Shown here: one piece after another, positions 51,101 to 61,884 of the stretch | Position numbering within the stretch: position 1 is the stretch's first letter | Layout of the letters: each line of letters opens with the position of its first letter | Source: Capitella teleta | Taxonomy: Eukaryota > Annelida > Polychaeta > Capitellidae | Length of the DNA stretch: 64,000 nt | Assembly: GCA_000328365.1 (NCBI GenBank) | Contig: KB303281.1 | Span: 36,825-100,824 of the forward strand | Reading direction: 5' to 3' | The notes under the pieces: generated by a model | What the model was told of the DNA's origin: nothing | Databases searched by the model: none | Seen by the model: the letters and a program-made list of their open reading frames with translations, nothing else | Made by a program: the position numbers and the translations under genes

Positions 51101-54100
51101 ATTTCAACAATTGACCCTACCTTTCTTTGCTCGATTGATTATACATGTACATTCCCTTTTATACCCAATTTGGAGATAATGGTACTTGGCCATAATGCAT
51201 CTGATTGTTCATCAAATGGGTCTTAACTGTGCCTCGCCGCTGGCTATGTTTCCAAGGGCCCGGGCAACTCGCTTGATTACTGTTGAGTGCATGCCTTCAC
51301 TTCACCTGGTTTGCTTCTAATTGACCACTGGTCAGGTGTTGCTTACGTGGCGTCGTCTCAGAACTCAAGCCTAGCCTATTGGGAGTCCAGTTAATTGTAG
51401 GTGTACTGTACACACGGCGTCAGATTACGTATCTCACGTCGCCCCGCTAAATGTACGCGTGCTCATTATTCAGCATGAAGCAGCAGCTTCCAGGTTCCAT
51501 TTCCTTGCATAGTTGGCCCATTTGGCTGCAGCAGTCAGATCACATCTCATTCTATTTGACAGACAGCATTTATGCATGAGACTCACATGTAAATAATAGC
51601 CAGCAGTGATCATCAATGGCGCTCGGATTTGCTTTTGGTCAGGAAATCGGCATCGAATATCTCGTCCTTTGACCGTACAAACGTATATAATATGCAATGC
51701 TTAATTCAATGTTTCGTGCTTTTTAGGAGGTTTCCGTCTTCCTGTTTGAGAAGAAGATCGCGGACAAGCTACACAAACCGAAGAGGCGGGAGATAGTCAC
51801 AGAAATCCTCCGCAAAGAAATCAAGCAACTCACTCGCTTGAAACACCCGAAAATCCTCAAAGTTCTCCACGCCATCGAGGAATGTCAGTAAGTATGACAT
51901 AACATTTTTTCCAGTAATGGCATCTTGTAAATGACGTCACGCGTAGAGAGGTCTTCGATTTCCCGGTGCAGTTCCGCGAATTGCATTTATGATCGGACGG
52001 TGGGGGTATAATCTAATCATAAAAAATCAATCTGTCCTGCTTCCAACGTTGGCTGATGGATCAACGAGCCGACGCCGCCGCGAAAAAGACGCGCAAAGGG
52101 CTCGCCTAATGAGCATGAGCATCCAGCGAGGACCGAAACACGATCCGCTCGCCGGTCGCCAAGCCCCGCATTAGATGGAGACCCCCGGAAACAGCGCTCG
52201 CTTAGTTAGTACGAAGAGCTTTCGCGAGGGTTGCTCATTGTAAGCCCATCCCTGTCTGATAAATAGCACCCCCTCCCCTCTTTCCCGATGGATTCTTGAC
52301 CACTTTGACCAACCGGGCTTGTTGTTTTCACCCTCAGCGACAGCTTAGCGTTCGTCACGGAACCCGTCCTCGGAAGCCTAGCTAATTTGCTCGGCAATTA
52401 TGATCGGATGCCGGCAAACGTTCCTCAGGAAATCAAGGTGAGGCGATGGCATGAATATTCACTGACCTTCCAGTCACACCCACTTTTTCGATCACGCAGG
52501 ATTACGTCTTTTTAGACGTTGAAATCAAGTATGGTATTCTCCAGGTTTGATCCTAATAATGCGTTTGTCAATTCCCACGCGACCACCTCTTCTTCTGCAG
52601 ATTGTTGAAGCATTAAATTTCTTGCATTCGTCTGAGCGTATTTTACACGGCAACATCAACCCAGCCAGTATAATCATAACGAAACGCGGAATGTGGAGGC
52701 TGGCAGGCCTCGGGTTCTGCGAGAAGCCACGAGAAGGCAACCATAAGGTTGTTAGTGGGTCGAATGTATCTCTCGGTTATTGCATTTCGTCTTTCTTTCT
52801 GCAGCACGAATCTTTCAAGTTTAGCCAATGGACCCCGAAGCATCCTAAGATGGCGCAACCAGATTTGGATTTCATGGCCCCCGAAATACAGCTGGATCCG
52901 GGCGGGAAAGTTTGTTCCTGTTCCTTCGACATGTTCTCACTGGGCATGGTACTGTGCGCCATCTTCAACGGCGGCCACTCGTTGCTTCTCGCAGCGCACA
53001 ACGTTGCCAACTATAGTAAACAACTCGACAAGGTCCGCATCATAAACAACGTCCTCCCTCTCCATTATGTCTCATTGATAAGCGGATACCTACGCCAATA
53101 AACATCTGCATAGGAAGCAACCAAGTAACATGAATCTGAGCATCTAAGAACATCCTGCCCTGAAGATCACTCTTATATAATATACGCAATGGACACATTT
53201 ATAGGCATCTCCAAGGAGACATGGCCTTTGTGGCTAAGTATTGGCATGGGCCAACAGTCGTATAGTGCCAATTCCATTGTTATTCAAACAGCGGGCTAAG
53301 CTTGGACAATCTGAGTTGGCCAATGAGAATCTTTGGTTCGTATAATAATATCATGATAGCAACAGCAACGTGAGAGGAGCACACACACGTACCCTGTCTA
53401 ATTGGAGCGGGTCCTTCTGGTTTCATGCATCCACGCCAGTGTTTCCTCTCCTCGTGGGCGTTTCCCTCACCTCTGTAATCTCTATGGCTGCAGATGCTGG
53501 GTTATTACTTTAATTATCTCGATGTGTCGAACCACCTTTACTCGAACTGCGCCCTATAGCGAGGCCATGACTTTCATCTGTAGTATTGATTGGTATGTGC
53601 TCTTTGATATTATATCATTTGTATGAACACGTATCACTATAATATATTCATATTTGGATGAGTTCGTAAAGTGTATGTTTAATGTCCAATGTTGATACCG
53701 ATCGGATGTGATGTAACGGAAAATGTGATGACGTAACTAGGATAATCTGTAATGTTAAATATATAACATGTATTTTGGACCAGACATTGCGATGCAAATG
53801 TGCCTAATGGTATTGTTGATCGCTAGAATCTCGCATTACTTGAAGATTGCAACTATTGCAATGAAATTTGCGAGAAGTCACGACATTCCTCAATTAACAA
53901 ATCCCGAATTAATCTGCACACACCCACATCGCTTTGCAACATTAGTGGCTGGTGCAGCCAAGCACAAAAGGACATGCAATGATGTGATAGATAATAATAT
54001 TTTGGTCTGCTTTTCGATTTCACCACTTTCCGACCGCTAAGCTCAATCCGATAATTACACACATTAATTAAGCTTGTGGAGATTCCAACCAGCTTTGCTA

Positions 54101-57100
54101 GTACACAGACGTCAATGGTTGCGTATGATAGTGACACAATAACCCAATAATGCCGTACAATAATGACTCTAGGTGTGCCTATCGGTCTGTACCGACAGAC
54201 ACTGATGTTTCATCCCCCGCTTTCAGTTGACGGAGTCGTTTGGTGAAGTGGCACACCGGATGCCGCTGCAGTTGGTGGAACCAGTGGAGAAGATGATCAA
54301 CAAGGATATACGCTACCGTCCCAGTGCGCAGTCCTTCATGATGGTCAGTCGTCATCTACGCATTAATTAGGCAGTCCTGTGGTTCCATTAGGGAGCTCCG
54401 GCTCTCATTGATCTCAGAGCTCTTGAGACCTTGCAGTCAAAACCCTTTTGGCCATAAATAGAACGGATTGGTGCGCAAACTGCAATGAAACCTCGGCCAC
54501 TTAGGCGTCGCAAAGCACCTCCCGAGAGGGAACAGCCACTATTTTGAGTTTTGTATTCAGGAAATGACAGAATGATGTTGCTGAAAATTCTCTGATGAAT
54601 GAGCTCCCAAGTCGCTCCTTTCTCTTTTCCATTATACGGGATAAGCTTTAGATGGTTGCTCACTATTTTATCATCTTCAGTTGAAGTTCTTTGATGACCC
54701 GGTGGTGCGGTGCATGCAAGCCTTGGATTCAGTCGATTCCAAGGATTTGCCTCAGAAGTGCGAGTTCTTCACGAAACTAGCTCAAGTTATCCCACAATTC
54801 CCGAGGGTGAGTGTCCTCTTGCTGTCCTTCGCCAAATCAATGACAGCCATGCTCCAAAGAGCCATTGCTCGTTTACCATACGAAATGCCACACTGCAGAC
54901 TGAAACCTTATAACCATCCTTTGTGCTTTTTACGCTTGCGTGTCACTTGTATTATTGTCGCGGAGTCTATTGGCTTTGTTACCTGAATGAACTTTGTGCA
55001 TTGCAGAAGGTGCTCTACGGCTCTGTCTTCCCGGTGATCACAGAACAGATTGATCACCAGGACATGCTCGTCCTGGTGCTGCCAACGTTCGTCGCCATCG
55101 TAGAACACTCCTCCGAGGAGGACTACAAGACGATCATCCAGCCAGAGTTCAAGACTGTCTTCAATATGACACGGCCTGTGCAGGTGAGCGCCTAATGGAG
55201 ATGACCTTTGGAGGCCGTGACCTCTCATCAGAGCGACCATGATCACGTGCCACTGAGACATCGTCATGATAGCACTTCCTCCTCCGTTCGATGTCTGATC
55301 GATCTGCCATTAAGAGCCTCATTACTCTTCCTGGAATGTTGCATATCCTGTCTCTAACAAATGGAAGATCTCTTTAAAGCAGTGACACATACAAAACGCT
55401 CCCATTCGTCCCTGCAAGAAGATCCCAGCAGGTCCTCTTTGCCTAATCCCAAGCAGACATGACACACTTCTGCCACCCCCCCCCCCTCCGCCTCCCTAGT
55501 AATCCATGTCATTCAAAATTTAAAATTTCTCCTGTATTGAGTCGCACGTATTTTCTGTACACCATGTGTGCAGGAATCCTGTCGACCCAAAGTGCACCCA
55601 ACAATATACCAGTGGCATTGGTCGCCAGTTCACTAAACCTGTACTCATTAACCCGGCGTTTGCTTCGATAGTTACATGGCCATCCATCAGTATTGAGTGA
55701 CATTGGTTACAAGTAATGTCTGTGTGGGGTTCACCCTTGTATATGTATTGCAGGCGACCGTATTTCTACTTGAGAAACTACCCGTTATTATGAGTCGAGC
55801 GTCTGAAGAAGATATAAAGGTCGACGTTCTTCCTATGATATTCACTATGCTGGAATCCAACTCCATACAAGGCCAAGTGGGTTCAAATTTACGTGTCTAC
55901 TTCCTGTGCATTGCTATACAAATTTTCTCTTCTTTTTTTTGTGCTTTTGAGGAAGCGGCAATCAGTGTATTTAGTACAATTAAGAAGTATCTTGACGACC
56001 AGACGATGCGAAAATTGGTGCTACCTAAAGCGAAAGCTCTGTTCAATAAATCTACAAATGTCAGAGTAAGTGTAATCATTTTGCAAATTTGAATGTATAT
56101 TCCCTGTTTGCCTCACATGCAGACGCGACTTAATGCTCTGGCTTGCATCGACCGTCTTCTGGACAGTTTGGGCAAAATGATGATTCTTGATGAAGTGCTG
56201 CCCTTCCTAACTGAAATCCAGGTCCAAGATGTTGACATAATCATGTCTGTGATAGGTGAGATATTATGAAATTAACGCTCGATGTTATTAATACGTGTAA
56301 GGTGCTGATTATGTGAAGACAGGTTTGTTGAATTGTATTAAAAAGTTATCTTATACATTTGACACAGCTATTTATAAACACCTGCTGAGTGATAAGAAAT
56401 TCGGCCTGACACACAGCCTCCTGGCCACCAAAGTCATGCCTACTCTGATTCCACACACCGTCCTTCCAGGGCTGAACATCGAACAGGTAAAAATAGCGAC
56501 GTGCTTGCGATCCGGTTTCAGTGCTCGGTGTAGTTCCAGACAGTCGTTGAGGTGCTGAGGGAGATGCTCGACCAGATCGACAGGCAGCGAATGGCCAAGA
56601 TGCTGAGCGAGACTCCAGACCACCAGGCCCTGGAGCTCAGGTTTGAGCTCTCATTTCACTAGTAGTGGCTCTAGATATGTCGTCAGTGCTATTCATAGAT
56701 GATTAAGGTTAAGTTTCGAATGTGGCGCGTTTTTTACCTCTCTTTCCGTTTGCACTCGTTAGTTAGCTGACGACCTCTTAGCTGCTCTTCCTCAGCCCCT
56801 CAGAGAGTGCATTGCATGACTTGCAGTGTGTGTTTTAGGTCCAGCATGCAGCAGATGTACAGTTATTACCAGTCGTCTGGGCCACCTCCGCTGCAACACC
56901 GAGGCTCGCATCCAGTCATCCGCTTGCCCGACGACTACGCTTACCACCGCATGGGCAAGCGGCCGTCCTGGGGAAGCTCCAACTCCAGCCTCACGTCCAA
57001 CTACTCGTTTGGCGGCCGTTGCAGCCCCAGGTGAAGCCCATTCCCCCGCCTATGGCACATTCGTCAAAACCCTCAGGCACATAAAATGACCGCACCCCCT

Positions 57101-60100
57101 TCCCCCTCCCGAGTGTCTTTGATGTGACTCCGAAGGTTGCGTGTCGGTCGGCACCCGGATGACAGCTCGCCTCATTCGTCAGTCGGCCCGCGGCATGCTT
57201 CTTTGATGAAGTCGACCGACCGGCTTCAGCTCCCTGTCAGATTGGGAGCGCATGCAACCCTCGCTCGAACTCTTTTTCCTATTCTTCTTCTTCTTCTCAA
57301 TTTCTCTCTTATCATGCTTCCGTTACTTTCGTCACCTTCGTGCCAATTCATTTTTATGCAACTCAAATTTTGTAGATTTGATGTCTTATGTATGCAACCA
57401 TCGACACGGTATCTCAGTGGAGTAATTCTCTTTGTCTTGTCTCTTTTCTTCCTTTCTCTACCCTCGCTCTCGTGACCTCACCTCCCCTCCTCCAAAACAC
57501 GCACTGATGAGTGTTATCGTCTAATAGTACATAAGCTCGCAATACAAGAGTTAAGCATAAACCTCCATGACTCATTTCTAGGAGAAGCCTCCGTAGCCGG
57601 AGATGCTCTTATTTTACTCATAATTATTCCAAGTACAAATTGTATATTTAATTTTAGATATTATAGACCACTGCTGAGGTGAATAACCGGTTATCCTCAT
57701 ACAGGCGACCATCGCTGGACATGAGGTACCAGGCCATCGATTCAACACCCGGAAAAATTGATACGGGAGGCAACAGGTATCGATTGAGCGTCGAAGAAGC
57801 GTACAACTCAAGATACCGGCGTGAGTACCCTGGTGATATATATAGTACTTAGACTAACGTAATTATGGCCACTAACCAAAAAGCAGCATCGTTGCCTTGC
57901 ACACACCTCGAAGAGCACGTGTATGGTTGGCCATCAGTATAGTCTTTTTATAGACACTTTCATAGTGATAATATGATACTGATGGCGAGGCATACTTCGA
58001 TTCTCTTGCGGGCAACATTGATGCTCGCTGTTTTGTCTCTTCCTGCCTTTCTGTCTTCAGTTCGAGGATTGTGCATGATGTGATTGATATGCAGAGCATG
58101 ATTCCAACTTTGGAATGTTTCTCTATACCCTTAGATGCGCATAGCTTTATTGGTGTATTTATTCATAATTCACAATGATATGCAAACTGCTCTCAATGGC
58201 AAAGGAAAATTATCCCCCTGGAAAAAGAGCATTGTTGAAAATCGAGCAATGCAGCTGCTCGCCAAAGCATATAAAATTATACTCACTCAAAAATGAGCTT
58301 ATAACAGCAGAAGAGTTGACTCGCTCAGGTGGGCCGGGCTCTAGTAAGAGGATAGATATTAGGGCCTTAATGGTGCCCACAATACATGCAATATCTCGTG
58401 TGTGTGTTCCCCGAAAAAAGGTGGCTCATACAATAGATACGGATGTCGACAAGGTGAGAGACTCATGGCCCCTGTGCTTTTGAAACTGGCATGTTCGTGA
58501 TTGTTTCGTGGTCACTCGAGTCAGAGAGCCAACTTCTTCCTCAATTTTCAACTTCAGCTTATTTTTATGCCTCTCCCCCTTTTCCTCTCTTTCCCTTTTC
58601 TCTGAATGTCGCCTATTGGATAGTTCATCATTCCCGTGGTATACTATCCCAATACATAGCTCCTTGTTTGTGCACGCATTTTTCAATTGATCTCTTTTTT
58701 TCTACTGTGTTCTATCCAACAGTCGACCCGAACAAGGTGCCAACAGTGGTCACCAATGGCCACGGAGAGCCACCAGGTTCAGCTTATTTGCTCGTTGGAT
58801 GAGTGCATGTGGTGTTAGCTAAATAGCGACACCTGAAACACCCGTCTCACCTATACGCTTTTCCTTGTCGTTCATAATTGCAAGCGATAATTAATTACTA
58901 GGCGGTCTGAATACAAATCATTCTGTAATGTATCCGTGTGCTGTACTTTGCACGTTTTTGCGTGGGAGTTTGCTCTTCACTACGAACCCTGAAATTGTGT
59001 TAGTTTTGACTTTTGAATAATAATCCATAACACAAAAGTATGGAGTATTATGATTAATTCAAGGGTGTTACGCAAAGTAATTAACACACGCCACACAGTG
59101 TTGTGTTTGAGATTTTTGTTATCATTTCTTCTTCTTTCATTCAAACTCTTTCCGTAGAACATTCTCTTGATTTTTTGCTCCTTTCAGCGGAAGTACGGCG
59201 CCCTCATTATTCGTTTGTTGTTTTGTGTTGATTCTCTACGAATTTTTCATAGCAATTGTGATATTATGTGAAGCATTTGGTATCATGCAACTAATTATAG
59301 CAATCGCGCATGCCCCGCATTATATAAGAATAGATACGATCGGACGTTGTTCACCCGGAAGTCCGGAATATTCGGATAACTGAAGATGAGTTCACCTAAT
59401 GTATTGCAGGCAGAATTAACATGTGACCGGAATGTGGATATCCGTATTGGCACAAAGAAATTCAGTTGCATAAATTAACTGTATGGGGTCAAATCACGGG
59501 TGAACGGCGTCCTGATGAACTGATTGAAGGCCATGTATTTTAGACAGTGTGTATACATAAAACTTGTTGTTTATATTTGCATACACAGTTGTTAATTGGT
59601 GCATTGGGTTATCCATCTCCGCAGCTCCATCCACACCTGAGCTGCAGACTAGAGGATCTCAGGATTCACTCACTCCTCTGAACTACCGTCGCCACTCCAG
59701 TGTCCAAGGCTTAGGCAAGGTCAGTCAGTGCACTTTTGTTTGCTGGCTCATCATCTAAACTTCTCATTAATTTCATTGCGTTTACTCAGGAAGAGCAAGC
59801 AGTGCTTGAGAGGATCGTCCGTCGATCATCGCTGGCACCAGGATCACATGGATCCATTGGAAATAGTTCTGAAACGCCTCGGATCCAGGTCTCTGGGGCT
59901 TCTATTACAGACATTGCAGAGCAATTCTTTTACAATCCTCGCCGATCCAGTACACAGAGCATGGGTCCGGTGGGAGTCCCCGTAAGTGCCAACAACGTAC
60001 CCTATGTAAGTGTCCTTTCTTTCTTTGTTCACTAACGGTCGTAATAATACCTACGATTTAAAAAAAGAAAACCCTGGCAAGTAACATGTTTTAGCATGAG

Positions 60101-61884
60101 ACTAACTTTTCTCAGCTTGGATTGAGTGAACTGCATGGTATATTAGATCCAGATGTTCTTTTATGAGCTATCGTCTGTATCCCTCATCTCGTGGTACATT
60201 TCGGTCACTTAACTTTAAAAATATTTGAATCAGCGCAATGGAGTCCGTTCATTGGTTTAGACTTCATACTAATACCGACCATATGTGAAAGACGTTGAAA
60301 CGAGTGAACGGACCACCATTGATGGGATGTTGTGGTATTTGTATTGTAAAGGGTGTCCCCAAGATCTAGGTCTATAAATTTATATTTCTCACATACATTA
60401 TGTAATAGCAAAGCTTTAGAAAACAAATGAAATTAGTAGTAAACTCGAAAGTGAATAAATCCTTGTTTTCTGAGGAAATGAACTGACCTTTGCGGGCACT
60501 GAACGTGTAACTTGTTGAATATTTTTCGTGGTTGATTCGTATTTTTGATGCAATTGTTTGGTGACTTTTTTTCGTGACTTCAATTCATGACCTCCGGGTC
60601 AGATTTCAAATCAACAATTAAGTGCAGAACCCAACTGAAGACATTCAAGAAAAAAAATGTCTGTTTTGCTATCATTAAATTTGTTTCAGTTTGTAATGTG
60701 TACGGGTTTTACTCATAAGGTTATGAATTTTGATTTATCATGATAGTTAAATCATTTATTAGTTTTGCTATACTTCTGCACAGTATATATAATATGTATA
60801 TTTAATTTCTTTTGCAATGCCAACATTCAAGATTACGCTTTTTTCAAATTATACTTTTGTTACATATTCGTATATCATATATTTCTATATTATACGTATA
60901 TAGCCTTTAAACGAACTCAGTATTCCATTATATACTTTAAATAATTAAGTGTTGCTAACGGCAATCACCGATGACGTTCTCGGGTTTGGCATTTAATATT
61001 GTGTAACAAAATTCCATACTCGATAAATGCTAAACCGCGAGAATAGATTGCTTGCACAAGATTTTGTCGTTATTCATACACAGTGTAGCTTGGATATTGA
61101 TATAATGGCGAATGTCTTCAGTCACAGGGGGTCGATTATTCCATTACGCATGGGACGACCCTTCTATGTTTTGGGTTCTTGCACCAAACAACACCCGTGA
61201 ACTGTATTCTGATTGTTTGTGTGTTCTCTTTTCCCTGGTTGCTAACCAAGGATCACGGTCGGAGAGACAGTAGAGGCCGGGTGCTGGATCTTCCACAAAC
61301 AGGCCCCAGGAGGTCCAGCTTCCAGGGCTTCTGCGATCGGGTAAGCTATTTTGTCAATCATCCTGTTCGATCTGTAATCTGTATTTATTATTTAATTGTT
61401 GTTATTTAGTAATGACCAATCTGCCTGCAGTCAGTAGGTTAATCATAATCAAATTCAATGCATATAATTAATGCTAATCATGGGGCAATCAAACGGAATT
61501 TTGACGTCATAGCCCCAGAAGAATCACTCAAGAAAGTGGGATAGGGGCCATGACAAATGAATATTTTCTTTGTCATTTGATAATCAAGCCTTTTGAAAGC
61601 CGCAGATGAGTCATAGATGATCCTATGAATGACACGAATAATTAAATGCTGTATACATGTATATATTTGTACTGTCAACGAAACAATGACTAAAATTAAA
61701 ACAAAACAAACTTTTGTCGACCTTTAGCACTAGAATATGTCTGTGATCATAGCGGTTGTGCTGTGCATTATGATCAGTGTGCCTATTTTCTTTCCCTCTC
61801 TTCTTAATGCTAGTTCCCCTGTTTCCTTCTCTCTTCTCTTCCTCTCTCTGCCAGATAAAGCAGCCGTTCTGTTCCTGCCGATAG
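31557..61884 (+). CDS. SCYL2: SCYL2-like pseudokinase (SCY1-like 2), 21 exons
   Basis: Exons: 31557-31706, 51727-51887, 52338-52437, 52500-52544, 52601-52747, 52805-53032, 54227-54343, 54681-54806, 55007-55183, 55754-55876, 55952-56065, 56123-56255, 56323-56486, 56540-56640, 56839-57030, 57705-57820, 58723-58776, 59625-59719, 59790-59981, 61251-61340, 61855-61884. They total 2655 nt (884 residues; human SCYL2 929) with every phase consistent. ATG at 31557 is chosen because MDVFSMIKHSLL aligns with the human start. The kinase fold (about 1-320) is degenerate as in the family: VSVFLFEKK lacks the ATP Lys, HRD is HGN (LHGNINPASI), and DFG is LGF. HEAT-like helices follow (LPQKCEFFTKLAQVIPQFP, KVLPHLIPLS-type block VMPTLIPHTVLPG). 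The C-terminal third is low-complexity with six RRxS/KRPS motifs. The family binds clathrin and acts at endosomes and the Golgi. The last tiny exon (IKQPFCSCR, stop) is the least certain. Confidence 0.92.
31707..37520. other. SCYL2 intron 1, first third
   Basis: No recognised gene. It contains TGACGTCA at 34411-34418. A TATAAATA at about 33340 is followed by a GC-rich segment (33380-33420) that looks promoter-like. An 83-codon frame downstream of that (33464-33715) has no family features. Confidence 0.4.
37537..37881 (+). mobile_element. full-length tRNA-derived SINE with 15-bp target duplication
   Basis: The tRNA-like head has A box TAGCTCAGTGGG (37549-37560) and B box GGGTTCGAGACCC (about 37608-37620). 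A body follows with CGGTGACTCTGCAGTGCTGC and GGCCGGGCGCTGTGT, and the element ends in a CTCTCTCTCT tail. It is bounded by perfect copies of TCAGGACTCTTTTCA (37522-37536 and 37882-37896). That is the signature of LINE-driven insertion, and the perfect duplication suggests a fairly recent event. It lies in SCYL2 intron 1, same strand. Confidence 0.93.
38281..38609 (+). mobile_element. tRNA-derived SINE, older copy
   Basis: Same family as the 37.5-kb copy. A box TAGCTCAGTCTG is at about 38291, B box GAGTTCGAGG at about 38352, and the body has CGGTGACTCTGCAGTGCTGC and GGCCGGGCGCTGTGT at 38421-38473. It is more diverged and carries small deletions. GCCACACGC flanks it on both sides (about 38268 and 38610), a likely decayed target duplication. 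Confidence 0.88.
38620..39690. other. SCYL2 intron 1, no feature seen
   Basis: No exon, RNA gene or repeat recognised. Confidence 0.45.
39690..39945 (-). repeat. A-rich direct duplication next to a possible LINE tail
   Basis: Two copies of a unit AAGTGAAGTGAGAGGGGCTG continuing ACCCA-AACATGGGTATGTGCCCC lie at about 39762-39803 and 39845-39888. They are separated by A/C-rich sequence. Just left, on the minus strand, GAATAAACTCATTTTTGAAT and repeated CTGAAT resemble the 3' ends of CR1/L2-type LINEs. The LINE reading is tentative. Confidence 0.45.
39950..44280. other. SCYL2 intron 1, middle part
   Basis: No recognised gene. There is a poly-A stretch of about 55 bases at 42150-42206. Frames such as 41855-42187 run into this homopolymer and are not credible. 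Confidence 0.45.
44283..44425 (+). mobile_element. SINE 3'-half remnant
   Basis: The segment matches the 3' half of the 37.5-kb SINE: TACTGTCT-CGGCAGGAT, GGATCTATCAATAAGAGTA, a CGGTC-CGGG-TTC block and CACATGACACAAA. The tRNA head is missing. Divergence is high, so this is an old copy. Confidence 0.7.
44430..51726. other. SCYL2 intron 1, last third
   Basis: No recognised gene. It holds a CT microsatellite (about 45829-45860), a poly-G tract (about 47651-47672), a poly-A tract (about 50879-50900) and TGACGTCA at 49871-49878. A 118-codon minus frame at 48936-48580 begins with a signal-peptide-like stretch (MLACAHLLLTLACVFTSEA) but has no other support. Confidence 0.4.
53033..54226. other. SCYL2 intron 6, no feature seen
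   Basis: A 1194-bp intron between GTCCGC and TTTCAG. No internal gene or repeat was recognised. Confidence 0.6.
57031..61250. other. longer introns of the SCYL2 3' half
   Basis: Introns 57031-57704, 57821-58722, 58777-59624 and 59982-61250 have no recognised internal feature. The exons between them are short and code for low-complexity sequence. Confidence 0.5.
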
